64,000 bases of DNA from Phocaeicola fibrisolvens (GTDB lineage Bacteria > Bacteroidota > Bacteroidia > Bacteroidales > Bacteroidaceae), in assembly GCF_025567125.1 (NCBI RefSeq), contig NZ_JAOQJI010000006.1, positions 1 through 64,000 of the forward strand, written 5' to 3'. A program made the translations under genes and the position numbers. This document shows positions 41,769 through 50,995 of the stretch, in pieces. A model generated the notes under the pieces. That model did no database searches and was not told the DNA's origin. It saw only the letters and a program-made list of their open reading frames with translations. Within the stretch, counting starts at the first letter, position 1. Each line of letters opens with the position of its first letter.

Positions 41769-42890
41769 ATGTGGCTTAAACGCATTTCAATCGTAAACTA
41801 TAAGAATCTGGAGCAGGCGGAACTGACTTTTTCCCGTAAGATGAACTGCATCATCGGAAAAAACGGAATGGGGAAGACCAACCTGATGGATGCCGTGTAT
41901 TATCTTTCTTTCTGCAAGAGTGCAACCAATCCAATTGATTCACAGAATATCCGTCATGAGCAGGATTTTTTCGTGTTACAGGGATTTTATGAGACGGACG
42001 GCGGCGATCCGGAGGAAGTGTATTGCGGGTTGAAACGTCGTCAGAAGAAGCAATTTAAGCGGAACAAGAAGGAATATACCCGCTTGTCGGACCATATCGG
42101 GCTGATACCGCTGGTCATGGTTTCACCGGCAGATACGTTGCTGATAGCGGGAGGAAGTGAAGAGCGCAGAAGGTTTATGGACGTGGTGATTTCGCAGTTC
42201 GACCGTGAATATTTGGATGCGTTGATTCGTTACAACAAGGCCCTGATGCAGCGGAATACGTTGCTGAAAGCAGAACTGGAACCGGATGAGGAACTGATGA
42301 TTGTGTGGGAGGAAATGATGGCTTCCACGGGAGAGATTGTGTTCCGCAAGCGGCGTCAGTTTATTGAAGAGTTTATTCCGATTTTTCAGTCGTATTATGC
42401 TTATATTTCCCAAAACCGGGAGCAGGTGAAACTGTCGTATCAGTCGCATGCGGCAGAGGGAGACTTGTTGACCTTGCTGCGCGAGAACCGGCAGCGGGAC
42501 CGGGTGATGGGATATTCCCTGAAAGGTATTCATAAGGACGACCTGATTATGCAGCTGGGGGAATTTCCCATGAAGCGGGAAGGCTCACAGGGGCAGAACA
42601 AAACGTATCTGATTGCACTCAAACTGGCACAGTTTGAATTCTTGAAGCGGACAGGGAGCGGCACTACACCATTGATTCTGCTGGATGACATCTTCGACAA
42701 ACTGGATGCTCTTCGGGTGGAGCAGATTGTGAAGCTTGTGGCAGGTGACAATTTCGGACAGATTTTCATAACGGATACCAACCGTGACCATCTGGACCGT
42801 ATCTTGAAAAAGATTGAGGGCGACTATAAGTTGTTCGAGGTAGAAAACGGAGAGGTTTCCGAACGAAAGGAAGGGTATGAAGCGGAATAA
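41769..42890 (+). CDS. recF: DNA replication/repair protein RecF
   Basis: The 373-residue SMC-like ATPase has Walker A GKNGMGKTNLMDAVYYLS, the signature region SQGQNKTYLIALKLAQ and Walker B PLILLDDIFDKLD. It loads RecA at gapped DNA together with RecO and RecR. Its stop overlaps the next gene by 14 bp, so a DUF721 protein is translated with it. The arrangement recF-DUF721 is common in Bacteroidetes. Confidence 0.95.
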   Translation: MWLKRISIVNYKNLEQAELTFSRKMNCIIGKNGMGKTNLMDAVYYLSFCKSATNPIDSQNIRHEQDFFVLQGFYETDGGDPEEVYCGLKRRQKKQFKRNKKEYTRLSDHIGLIPLVMVSPADTLLIAGGSEERRRFMDVVISQFDREYLDALIRYNKALMQRNTLLKAELEPDEELMIVWEEMMASTGEIVFRKRRQFIEEFIPIFQSYYAYISQNREQVKLSYQSHAAEGDLLTLLRENRQRDRVMGYSLKGIHKDDLIMQLGEFPMKREGSQGQNKTYLIALKLAQFEFLKRTGSGTTPLILLDDIFDKLDALRVEQIVKLVAGDNFGQIFITDTNRDHLDRILKKIEGDYKLFEVENGEVSERKEGYEAE

Positions 42891-43167
42891 TACGGAACAG
42901 ATAGGGGACGTGCTCCGGCAATTCCTTCGTCAGCAGGGGCTGGAGACGCCTTTGAACGAATATCGGTTGGTAGATGCCTGGAAGGATGTGGTGGGGCCGG
43001 TCATTACCCGTTACACTACGAATCTGTTTATCAAGAACCAGGTGCTTTATGTCAGCCTCTCTTCCTCGGTCATCCGTCAGGAACTGATGATGGGGCGGGA
43101 GATGCTGATTCGTAACCTGAATGCGCAGGTGGGCTCACAAGTCATCGTGAACATTGTGTTCCGTTGA
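42877..43167 (+). CDS. DUF721 (DciA-like) protein
   Basis: The 96-residue protein with RLVDAWKDVVGP, LYVSLSSSVIRQEL and an N-terminal basic helix matches DUF721. Relatives include DciA, the loader of the replicative helicase in many bacteria lacking DnaC. That role is suggested by the family and the recF overlap but not proven. Its last 33 bp overlap the convergent 5-formyltetrahydrofolate cyclo-ligase gene. Confidence 0.82.
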   Translation: MKRNNTEQIGDVLRQFLRQQGLETPLNEYRLVDAWKDVVGPVITRYTTNLFIKNQVLYVSLSSSVIRQELMMGREMLIRNLNAQVGSQVIVNIVFR

Positions 43168-43707
43168 GTATACACATCCTTGTTCAGTCCAAACTTCGTG
43201 CATGGGGCGGTCTGTAGGCTCTGTCGGGATGTGCGGGTAGAGCTGGAAATGAAAGCAGACACCTATATTATAGGAATGCAGGCGGGAGAGGGCACGGTCA
43301 TAGTATCCCTTTCCACGTCCTAGTCGGTTTCCAGTCCGGTCGAAGGCTACACCGGGAACGATGCTAAGTTCAATTTCATCCAAGTTTTCCACTTGTCTTC
43401 CGGTCGGTTCTTCAATGCCGAATGAACCAGTCTGCAACGAATCTTTTCCTTCGTAATACCGGAATTCCAATTCATTTCCTTTTACCAGCGGCAGTATGAT
43501 GTGTTTGTACGGATGCCACCGTTCGATAAACGCGTGAGTTTGTACTTCATCCGGTAAGGAATGATAGAGCAGGATGGTTTTTGTTTGTAAGAATAAAGGG
43601 TGGTCTTCCAGTTTTTGGAATAAACTGGAAGACCATTCCGCTTTTTGAGAAGCGGAGTATTTCCGCTTCTCTTGTGCTATTTGTTTGCGTAATTCTCTTT
43701 TGTCCAT
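43135..43707 (-). CDS. 5-formyltetrahydrofolate cyclo-ligase
   Basis: The 190-residue enzyme has the N-terminal KRELRKQIAQEKR start helix and the ATP/substrate motif GRGKGYYDRAL with the preceding VPGVAFDRTGNRLG. It converts 5-formyl-THF to 5,10-methenyl-THF using ATP. Its stop region overlaps the convergent DUF721 gene by 33 bp. It follows the S41 protease gene by 6 bp. Confidence 0.92.
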   Translation of the reverse strand: MDKRELRKQIAQEKRKYSASQKAEWSSSLFQKLEDHPLFLQTKTILLYHSLPDEVQTHAFIERWHPYKHIILPLVKGNELEFRYYEGKDSLQTGSFGIEEPTGRQVENLDEIELSIVPGVAFDRTGNRLGRGKGYYDRALSRLHSYNIGVCFHFQLYPHIPTEPTDRPMHEVWTEQGCVYSTEHNVHDDL

Positions 43708-43713
43708 GAAGTC

Positions 43714-45366
43714 CTATTTCTTTTTCTCGTTGGAAGCCTGCATTTCAGGAGCCTGTGGGAAAGACTCACCCTTTTCCAGAATTTCCACTGCCTTCAATAC
43801 CGTCTTGTCGGTTTCATTGAGGAATTCTACATACGCCTCCATGCCCAGCATGTTGTAGATAATATTTCCGTAAAGGCTCATTTCAAACAGCTTCCGTGAT
43901 TTAGCCATCAGGTTGTTGCGGCGTTTCAATCCTTTCTTTTCAGCCCATGCGGCAAAATTGTTCAGCAGGTTCTGCTTTTTCAGGTATTCCTCCATCTTTT
44001 CAGTGGTATCGTATTTCTGAAGTGTGCTCCGGTTTTGGTCGGTATACTCGAAGGTATAGCGGATAATCAGTCCACGGTTGGCGGCCATGCGGAAATAAGA
44101 GGTCATACCCGTGGTGTCTTGTGGTACGAAGATATCGGGCATGATGCCTCCTCCTCCATACACCGGACGTCCCAGACGGGTGCGGTAGACTTCTGTTTCG
44201 TTCTGCTTGATGCTGTCGGCCGAGAAGAACTCTCCGTGTTCGTATCGGGTAAGCAAGTCCAATTCATATTCCGATTCTTTTCCTTTTTCGTATGGCTTCT
44301 GAATGCAACGGCCCGACGGAGTGTAATAACGGGCGATGGTCAGGCGGATGGCAGAGCCGTCGCTGAATTCGATGGGTTGTTGTACCAGTCCTTTCCCGAA
44401 CGAACGGCGTCCGACGATGGTTCCGCGGTCATTGTCCTGGATGGCTCCGGCAAAGATTTCGCTGGCAGAGGCTGAACCTTCGTCCACCAAAACCACGAGC
44501 GGCATTTTCTGGTTGCTTCCCGTGCCGTTGGAATTGTAGTCCTGGCGTGGGGATTTCCGTCCTTGCGTGTACACAATCAGGCGGTTATTGGGGAGAAATT
44601 CATTGACCATCTGTATGGCAGCAGCCATGTAACCTCCTGTATTTCCACGAAGGTCTATAATCAGTCCTTCACAGTTTTTCTGGCTCAGTTTGGCCAAGGC
44701 TATCAGTAATTCCGGATAAGTAGTCTCTCCAAACTTGTTGACTTTGACATATCCCACTTTTTCGTTAATCATGTAGGCTGCATCAATGCTTTTGACCGGA
44801 ATGTTGCCTCGTACAACCGTGAAATGCAGCAACTCTTTTTCTCCCGGGCGGTACACACCGAGTTTGACCTTGCTGCCTTTTTCACCTTTCAGTCGTTTCA
44901 TGGCTTCTTCATTGGTGACGATTTTTCCTACGAAGGCAGAATCGTCTACTTCTACGATACGGTCGCCGGCCATCAGTCCCACCTTTTCGGATGGGCCTCC
45001 CTGAATGACGTTGTTCACATGGATGGTGTCATTCTGGATGGTAAACTGGATGCCGATGCCACTGAAACTGCCTTTTAAGTCGGCTGTAACGGCTTCCAGG
45101 TCTTTGGCCGGAATATAAGAAGAATGTGGGTCGAGTTCCGAAAGAATCTGTGGCATGGCTTCTTCCACCAGGTCGCTGATATTGACGGTATCCACATACT
45201 GGTCGTCAATGATACGCAGCAAGGCATTCAATTTGTTGGAAGACGTGTTGATGATGCCCAGTTTGTTGCCGGAAAAATGGTTGGCATAGAATGTACCGAT
45301 GGCGATACCTGCAATCAGGCAGATGGCCAGCAGAAACGGAATAAAGCGTGTACTATTGTTCTTCAT
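43714..45366 (-). CDS. C-terminal processing peptidase, S41 family
   Basis: The 550-residue protein has a signal anchor (about 8-27). A PDZ domain (about 80-165, GIGIQFTIQ, LMAGDRIVEVD) follows. The S41 catalytic region has Ser in DEGSASASEI and Lys in SFGKGLVQ. A C-terminal helical extension has no family label. It degrades or trims periplasmic proteins. ATG 45366 is preferred; ATG 45378 would overlap the deaminase stop. It is tightly packed with the neighbouring deaminase. Confidence 0.92.
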   Translation of the reverse strand: MKNNSTRFIPFLLAICLIAGIAIGTFYANHFSGNKLGIINTSSNKLNALLRIIDDQYVDTVNISDLVEEAMPQILSELDPHSSYIPAKDLEAVTADLKGSFSGIGIQFTIQNDTIHVNNVIQGGPSEKVGLMAGDRIVEVDDSAFVGKIVTNEEAMKRLKGEKGSKVKLGVYRPGEKELLHFTVVRGNIPVKSIDAAYMINEKVGYVKVNKFGETTYPELLIALAKLSQKNCEGLIIDLRGNTGGYMAAAIQMVNEFLPNNRLIVYTQGRKSPRQDYNSNGTGSNQKMPLVVLVDEGSASASEIFAGAIQDNDRGTIVGRRSFGKGLVQQPIEFSDGSAIRLTIARYYTPSGRCIQKPYEKGKESEYELDLLTRYEHGEFFSADSIKQNETEVYRTRLGRPVYGGGGIMPDIFVPQDTTGMTSYFRMAANRGLIIRYTFEYTDQNRSTLQKYDTTEKMEEYLKKQNLLNNFAAWAEKKGLKRRNNLMAKSRKLFEMSLYGNIIYNMLGMEAYVEFLNETDKTVLKAVEILEKGESFPQAPEMQASNEKKK

Positions 45367-45370
45367 AATT

Positions 45371-45805
45371 TTATTCATTGGGGTTAAGATATACAACTTC
45401 AATATGCGCTCGTTTCAATAAGTCCAGTCCGTCTTCCAGGCGGTATTTCTCGGCATAGACCACTCGCTTGATGCCAGCCTGGATAATCAGTTTCGCACAT
45501 TCGATGCAAGGGGAGGCGGTGACATACATGGTAGCCCCTTCACTGCTGTTGCTGGAGCGGGCTATCTTGGTGATGGCATTGGCTTCCGCATGAAGGACGT
45601 AAGGGCGGGTCACTCCGTTTTCGTCTTCACACACATTTTCGAATCCTGCCGGTGTGCCATTGTATCCGTCCGAGATAATCATCTTGTCCTTGACAATCAA
45701 TGCTCCCACCTGACGCCGCTTGCAATAGGAGTTTTCGGCCCAGATGAGAGCCATGCGCATATAGCGCTTGTCCAGGATTTCTTGTTTATGTTCTGATGGT
45801 TCCAT
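45371..45805 (-). CDS. dCMP deaminase family protein
   Basis: The 144-residue protein contains the cytidine/deoxycytidylate deaminase zinc site: HAEANAI and the PCIECAK pair. A family-typical YNGTPAGF is also present. It deaminates dCMP to dUMP for thymidylate synthesis or acts as a related nucleotide deaminase (ComE-like). The stop overlaps the alternative start of the protease gene. It starts 11 bp after the small lipoprotein gene. Confidence 0.9.
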   Translation of the reverse strand: MEPSEHKQEILDKRYMRMALIWAENSYCKRRQVGALIVKDKMIISDGYNGTPAGFENVCEDENGVTRPYVLHAEANAITKIARSSNSSEGATMYVTASPCIECAKLIIQAGIKRVVYAEKYRLEDGLDLLKRAHIEVVYLNPNE

Positions 45806-45816
45806 AATGATGCTGC

Positions 45817-46290
45817 CTAGTTGTTAAATCCTTTGGGGTAAAATTGAATGTAATGATTCTTGTCGAGGTTGAACAGTTTGATAAGTCGTGAGCTACCACG
45901 ATAGAATTTCGCATTACTTATTTCGTCATAAAACGTTTTATCTAGTCCGGTACGATTTCCATTGGTCTTCAGTTGAATGGAAAAGCTTTGGTCGTTGCCG
46001 TTGGCACTCCAAGTTCCAGTAAAAGTGAAATTATTTCCGTTTCCTTCCACTGTACCGTCTTCTTTAAAAATGATGTTGTATTTGTTTTGGTCATCATTGA
46101 TTTTAGCCAGTTCATCCCGTGTCAAAGTGGAATTGAAGTTGTTGTCGTCTTTCCAGTCGCTGGTGCTGTAAGAGCCGCTCCAGTGCCATGTTTGTCCGCT
46201 GGAGAAAATTTCATGCACATCGTCTTCTTGGTTACATCCGGCCAGCAGTAGGAGTAACATGAAGAACCTGTAGATTTTGAATGTTTTCAT
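45817..46290 (-). CDS. Small lipoprotein of unknown function (possibly DUF4847)
   Basis: The 157-residue protein has a lipobox LLLAGC (Cys about 19), then a lipocalin-like beta-rich domain with alternating W/F/Y and N/G residues (TWHWSGSYST, FTFTGTWSANG). The sequence pattern and position next to the dCMP deaminase recall the DUF4847 family, but I cannot verify this. It lies between the M3 peptidase and the deaminase on one strand. Confidence 0.7.
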   Translation of the reverse strand: MKTFKIYRFFMLLLLLAGCNQEDDVHEIFSSGQTWHWSGSYSTSDWKDDNNFNSTLTRDELAKINDDQNKYNIIFKEDGTVEGNGNNFTFTGTWSANGNDQSFSIQLKTNGNRTGLDKTFYDEISNAKFYRGSSRLIKLFNLDKNHYIQFYPKGFNN

Positions 46291-46298
46291 TTGTATGC

Positions 46299-48338
46299 TT
46301 ATTTTATTCCATTTCTTTTTAATAGAGCGTCGATGGTCGGTTCTTGTCCTCGGAAACGTTTGTAAAGCGTCATCGGATGTTCGGTGCCCCCTTTTGATAA
46401 AATATTTTCCCGGAAGGAACGTGCCGTTTCCGGATTGAAGATTCCTTTCGCCTTGAAAACTGAAAAGGCATCAGCATCCAGTACTTCCGCCCATTTATAG
46501 CTGTAGTATCCGGCTGAATAGCCGCCTGACATGATATGCCCGAACTGTACGCTCATGCAGGTGTCGTCCAGTTGTGGAAGCAGTTGGGTGCGTTGCCAGG
46601 AAGCTTTTTCGTATGCCTTTACATCTCCCTCAAACGGGGTCTGGCGGGTGTACCAGGCCATGTCGAGCAATCCGAAACTGACTTGACGCAGGCAAGCATA
46701 AGCTACGTTGAAGTTGGAAGCATCTACAATGCGCTGAATCAGTTCCTCGGGAATCGGTTCGCCCGTCTGGTAATGACATGCGAATGTATTTAAAAATTCC
46801 TTTTCTATGGCAAAGTTTTCCATGATTTGTGAAGGAAGTTCCACAAAATCCCAATATACGTTCGTGCCGCTCATGCTTTGGAAGCGCGTATTGGCAAACA
46901 TGCCGTGCAGGGCATGACCGAATTCGTGCAGGAAGGTGTTGACTTCAGAGAAAGTCAGCAAGGCCGGTTTGTCTTTTGTAGGCTTGGTGAAATTCATGGT
47001 TACGGAGACATGCGGGCGGCTGTTGGTGCCGTCGTCTTCTATCCATTGTTCCTTGTAACTTGTCATCCAAGCGCCCGAACGCTTGCCTTCACGGGGATGA
47101 AAATCGGTATAAAGCACGGCCAGAAAACTGCCGTCACGGTCGAACACCTCGTAGGCCTGCACGTCCGGATGGTACACCGGGATTTCTTGGTTTTCCTTGA
47201 AGGTGATTCCATACAGGCGGGTAGCCAGTCCGAATACCCCTGCTTTTACGCGGCTCAGTTCGAAGTAAGGGCGGAGCGCTTCTTCGTCGAGACTGAATTT
47301 CCGGTTCTTCAGTTTTTCTGCATAATAAGAAAAGTCCCAGGGCATCAGTTCGAAGTCGTTGCCTTCCAGTTCGCGGGCCAAGGTGCGGATTTCCTTTACC
47401 TCCTCCCGAGCCACGGGTGTGTAGGCCTCCAATAAGTCGTTCAGCAGCTTGTACACATGGTTGCTGTTCTCAGCCATACGCTTTTTCAGTACATATTCCG
47501 CATAATTGGAAAAGCCCAACAGCTGTGCCAGTTCCATGCGTAGGTTGACCAACCGTTTTACGATGTCCAGGTTGTTGAACTCATTGTCGTGGCAACACTG
47601 GGTGTTGTAGGCCATGTAAAGTTGTTTGCGTAAGTCTCTTTTGTCGCTGTACTTCATAAAGGGTACGTAGCTGGGAGCCTGCAGGGTGATAATCCAGCAT
47701 CCGTCTTTCCCTTTCTCATGAGCGGTATGGGCAGCTGCTTCCACGGCACTTTCCGGCAGTCCAGCCAATTCGTCTTCGTGTCGTAGCACCAGTTCAAAGC
47801 TGTTCGTTTCTTTCAGATGGTTCTGTGAAAATTTCAGGGTCAGGCTGCTCAGTTCCATACTCAGCTTGCGGAAAGTCTCTTTATCCTTTTCCGGCAGGTT
47901 GGCACCGTTACGGACAAATCCGTCGTATGACTTTTCCAACAGGCGTCGTTCTTCCGGTGTCAGTGGAAGTGCGTCCCTTTGTTCATATACCGCCTTGACC
48001 CGTGCAAACAATGCCTCGTTGAGGCTGATGTTGTTGGCATGTTCCGAAAGTTCCGGCGTCATTTTCTCCGCAATGGCTTCCAGTTCATCGTTTGTTTCCG
48101 CACTCAGCAGGTTGAACAAGACGGTGGTGACTCTGTCTAAAGTTTTTCCTGCGTGTTCCAAAGCCAGAATGGTGTTTTGGAATGTGGGTGCTTCCTGATT
48201 TTGTATGATATTTTGTATTTCCTTATCTTCTAGTTGCATACCTTCCCGAATAGCTGGTTCGTAATCTTCCATTCGTATCAGTTGAAATGGAGTGGTATTA
48301 TGAAGGGTATGATAAGGTTGTAAAAATGGATTATTCAT
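46299..48338 (-). CDS. M3 family metallopeptidase (oligopeptidase A / Dcp type)
   Basis: The 679-residue protein shows the M3 active site HEFGHALHGM around residue 465 and the downstream FVELPSQIMENF with the third metal-ligand Glu. It has no signal peptide. It cleaves short peptides in the cytoplasm as oligopeptidase A or dipeptidyl carboxypeptidase. Its end is only 9 bp before the small lipoprotein gene, and the Crp-family regulator gene ends 31 bp before it, so this may be one transcript. Confidence 0.93.
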   Translation of the reverse strand: MNNPFLQPYHTLHNTTPFQLIRMEDYEPAIREGMQLEDKEIQNIIQNQEAPTFQNTILALEHAGKTLDRVTTVLFNLLSAETNDELEAIAEKMTPELSEHANNISLNEALFARVKAVYEQRDALPLTPEERRLLEKSYDGFVRNGANLPEKDKETFRKLSMELSSLTLKFSQNHLKETNSFELVLRHEDELAGLPESAVEAAAHTAHEKGKDGCWIITLQAPSYVPFMKYSDKRDLRKQLYMAYNTQCCHDNEFNNLDIVKRLVNLRMELAQLLGFSNYAEYVLKKRMAENSNHVYKLLNDLLEAYTPVAREEVKEIRTLARELEGNDFELMPWDFSYYAEKLKNRKFSLDEEALRPYFELSRVKAGVFGLATRLYGITFKENQEIPVYHPDVQAYEVFDRDGSFLAVLYTDFHPREGKRSGAWMTSYKEQWIEDDGTNSRPHVSVTMNFTKPTKDKPALLTFSEVNTFLHEFGHALHGMFANTRFQSMSGTNVYWDFVELPSQIMENFAIEKEFLNTFACHYQTGEPIPEELIQRIVDASNFNVAYACLRQVSFGLLDMAWYTRQTPFEGDVKAYEKASWQRTQLLPQLDDTCMSVQFGHIMSGGYSAGYYSYKWAEVLDADAFSVFKAKGIFNPETARSFRENILSKGGTEHPMTLYKRFRGQEPTIDALLKRNGIK

Positions 48339-48368
48339 AATGGTAACAATTAATATAGGATAGGAATA

Positions 48369-49055
48369 TCAGTCTTTTTTGTCTTGTAGGAGTGTGACTT
48401 CTCTTAAGTCATTGATTGTAAATGTTCTTCTTCCTAGTTGGATTAGTCCTTTGTTTTGTAAATCATTCAGTACATTCGATACATTGATACGGGTATCGTC
48501 AATCAATCTTGCCAGATCTTCCATGCGGATAGACATTTTTTTTGTTCCATACGGTGTCATGCACCTCAATAAGAGAAAGTTGATGATTTTGTCGCGTGTC
48601 TTTCCGATGTGGGCATTCCAAAGTTTGTTGTAAATTACCTGACTTCGGTTGCTTAGCATGTTCATATAGTTCAAGTTAAATACTTCATAGCGGCACAGTT
48701 CATTGAGAATGTATGATTTTTCGATGTTCAGCGTATTAACTTCCGTGATTGCTGTATAAGAAGCTGTGAAATAGGGACGCATGCCAAATAGTGAATAAGG
48801 TTCGATGACATTTGGACTTTTGAAACTTTCCCAGATGGTGTATTTATGGATAGGGTCATTGGATTCTATTTGTACTTCTCCATCTAATACAAAAATAAGT
48901 TGATTACAGGGAGTGTCTTGTTTGACTAGACAACTTCCTGGTTCATATTTATTAAAGTGAATCTTCACTTTTTCTAGAATATCAGTAAAGTCGAATTTGG
49001 ATATTCCCTGAAACAAGGGGAGCTGTAAAAGCTTGTCATACATTGTCAATTCCAT
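48369..49055 (-). CDS. Crp/Fnr family transcriptional regulator
   Basis: The 228-residue protein has a cyclic-nucleotide-binding-like beta-roll (about 1-140, LIFVLDGEVQIES) and a C-terminal winged helix (about 165-225, MEDLARLIDDTRINVSNVL as recognition helix region). No Cys cluster as in Fnr is present, so oxygen sensing through Fe-S is unlikely. A TAACTTTG promoter box and a dyad TAACTT-N4-AAGTTA lie between promoter and start, suggesting self-regulation. ATG 49043 is an alternative start. Confidence 0.87.
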   Translation of the reverse strand: MELTMYDKLLQLPLFQGISKFDFTDILEKVKIHFNKYEPGSCLVKQDTPCNQLIFVLDGEVQIESNDPIHKYTIWESFKSPNVIEPYSLFGMRPYFTASYTAITEVNTLNIEKSYILNELCRYEVFNLNYMNMLSNRSQVIYNKLWNAHIGKTRDKIINFLLLRCMTPYGTKKMSIRMEDLARLIDDTRINVSNVLNDLQNKGLIQLGRRTFTINDLREVTLLQDKKD

Positions 49056-49062
49056 CTCGCGT

Positions 49063-49099
49063 TAACTTTATTAAGTTATCTTTTAACAGACAAAGTTAA
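49063..49099 (-). promoter_or_regulatory. Promoter and dyads before the Crp-family gene
   Basis: The minus-strand box TAACTTTG covers 49091-49098. A perfect dyad TAACTT-TATT-AAGTTA (49063-49078) lies between it and the start codon. A looser TTAAC-N7-GTTAA (49083-49099) overlaps the box. The positions fit an autoregulatory operator, though the half-site differs from the Crp (TGTGA) and Fnr (TTGAT) consensus. Confidence 0.5.
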
Positions 49100-49207
49100 G
49101 TATATTTCCTCAGCGAAGATATCGGCAGTCAGTTGCTTTTATCTTTTTTATTCTTTCTTACCGTCTGATAATGTTTGTAGAAGATTTGCAGATGAATGAA
49201 AAAATGA

Positions 49208-49215
49208 TAACTTTG
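49208..49215 (+). promoter_or_regulatory. Promoter -7 box (TAACTTTG) of the MarC gene
   Basis: Perfect TAnnTTTG box 24 bp before ATG 49239, divergent from the Crp-family gene promoter. Confidence 0.65.
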
Positions 49216-49238
49216 CAGAAGTAATTTTGGATATGATT

Positions 49239-49838
49239 ATGAGTGGATTTGATTTTCAGCAGTTCCTTAGTGCTTTTATTGTGCTTTTTGCGGTGATTGA
49301 CATCATTGGTTCTATTCCTATTATTCTGGATTTGAAGCAGAAGGGACGATCAGTGAATGCTCCGAAAGCCACTCTGATAGCTTTTGCTCTTCTTTTGGGT
49401 TTCTTTTATGCCGGTGATATGATGTTGCGCTTGTTTCAGGTGGATATTGCTTCCTTTGCCGTAGCTGGTGCTTTTGTTATATTTCTGATGTCGCTGGAGA
49501 TGATTCTGGATGTAGAGATTTTCAAAAACACGGGCCCTATTAAAGAAGCCACTTTGGTGCCTTTGGTGTTTCCATTACTGGCTGGTGCAGGAGCATTTAC
49601 CACCCTGTTGTCTTTGCGGGCAGAATATGCACCGATAAACATTGTACTGGCATTGGTCCTGAATATGGTATGGGTATATATAGTATTGAAATTGACCGAC
49701 CGTATTGAGCACATGTTGGGAAAAGGTGGAATTTATGTCATCCGTAAGTTTTTTGGCATTATTCTATTAGCTATTTCGGCTCGTTTGTTTACGGCCAACA
49801 TTACTTCATTAATAGAACAATTCCAGGCTTTGAAATGA
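49239..49838 (+). CDS. MarC family integral membrane protein
   Basis: The 199-residue protein has six TM helices with MarC-type stretches (IDIIGSIPIILDLKQ and PLVFPLLAGAGAF). MarC was once tied to antibiotic resistance but this is disputed, and the function is unknown. ATG 49239 is preferred over 49233 given the promoter box. The next gene (mnmA) starts about 70 bp later from its own promoter. Confidence 0.87.
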   Translation: MSGFDFQQFLSAFIVLFAVIDIIGSIPIILDLKQKGRSVNAPKATLIAFALLLGFFYAGDMMLRLFQVDIASFAVAGAFVIFLMSLEMILDVEIFKNTGPIKEATLVPLVFPLLAGAGAFTTLLSLRAEYAPINIVLALVLNMVWVYIVLKLTDRIEHMLGKGGIYVIRKFFGIILLAISARLFTANITSLIEQFQALK

Positions 49839-49881
49839 GATATACCGTGAAAAGGGTATTGGGCATTTGTCGTGTGAGCGG

Positions 49882-49889
49882 TATATTTG
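49882..49889 (+). promoter_or_regulatory. Promoter -7 box (TATATTTG) of mnmA
   Basis: Perfect TAnnTTTG box 19 bp before ATG 49908; it excludes an earlier in-frame start at 49887. Confidence 0.65.
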
Positions 49890-49907
49890 CCGTTAAAAAA
49901 GAAATAT

Positions 49908-50981
49908 ATGAATATAGCAGCATTGATATCAGGAGGAGTTGACAGTGCAGTGGCTGTGCATCTGTTGTGTGAGCATGGATATAAGCCAGACCTTTTTTAT
50001 ATAAAAATAGGAATGGATACGGATGACGGATTGACTTGTACGGCAGAAGAAGATATTGAATTAGCTTCCGCTACTGCCCGTAAATATGGCTTGCCTTTTC
50101 ATATTGTGGACTTGCAGAAAGAATATTGGGATAACGTTGTGGCCTATACGGTTGACAAGGTACGGCATGGGTTGACTCCCAATCCGGATGTGATGTGTAA
50201 CAAATTGATAAAGTTTGGTTGTTTTGATCAAAAGGTCGGACATGATTATGAGAAGATTGTTACAGGACATTATGCCTCTACACTTGTAATAGACGGACAG
50301 ACATGGTTGGCTACAGCAAAAGATCCGGTAAAGGATCAGACCGATTTTCTGGCGCAGATCGACTCTCTTCAGGTATCGCGTTTGATGTTTCCATTAGGAG
50401 GGCTGCTTAAGCAGGAAGTTCGCTCACTGGCTTTAAAGGCAGCGTTGCCGAGTGCTCGTCGAAAGGACAGTCAGGGAATTTGTTTCTTGGGAAAGATTAA
50501 CTATAACGAGTTCATTCGTCGTTTTTTAGGCGAACGTCCGGGACCCGTAATAGAATTGGAGACTGGAAAGATTATCGGGCAGCATCGAGGCTACTGGTTT
50601 CATACTATCGGACAACGTAAAGGTCTAGGGCTTGGAGGTGGACCTTGGTTTGTGGTAGGCAAAAATATAGAAGAAAACATTATCTATGTGTCGCATGGTT
50701 ATGATACGGACAAACAGTTTGGCCATTCTTTTTTTCTAAAAGATTTTCATTTCATTACATTGAATCCTTGGAAAGAACAAGAAACTGAGATTCGTTTCAA
50801 AATACGTCACACAGATACCTTTCAGACTGGAACGGTCCGTCTTTTAGAAAAAAATGGATTGCTGGTGTCCAGTAAGGAGCCGATACAGGGGATAGCTCCT
50901 GGACAGTTCGGGGTGATTTATGATAAAGATGCTCGCTTATGTATAGGCAGTGGCGAGATCAGGACGAATGAACTTTTTTAA
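49908..50981 (+). CDS. mnmA: tRNA 2-thiouridylase MnmA
   Basis: The 357-residue enzyme has the PP-loop SGGVDSAVAV, the first catalytic Cys in PDVMCNKLIKFG, the second in SQGICFLG, and the DQTDFLAQ motif. It thiolates U34 of Lys, Glu and Gln tRNAs. It differs in its N-terminal region from many MnmA proteins; Bacteroidetes often carry two copies, and this may be the second. The downstream gene starts 14 bp after its stop. Confidence 0.9.
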   Translation: MNIAALISGGVDSAVAVHLLCEHGYKPDLFYIKIGMDTDDGLTCTAEEDIELASATARKYGLPFHIVDLQKEYWDNVVAYTVDKVRHGLTPNPDVMCNKLIKFGCFDQKVGHDYEKIVTGHYASTLVIDGQTWLATAKDPVKDQTDFLAQIDSLQVSRLMFPLGGLLKQEVRSLALKAALPSARRKDSQGICFLGKINYNEFIRRFLGERPGPVIELETGKIIGQHRGYWFHTIGQRKGLGLGGGPWFVVGKNIEENIIYVSHGYDTDKQFGHSFFLKDFHFITLNPWKEQETEIRFKIRHTDTFQTGTVRLLEKNGLLVSSKEPIQGIAPGQFGVIYDKDARLCIGSGEIRTNELF

Positions 50982-50995
50982 CAGAAAGGCTGACT

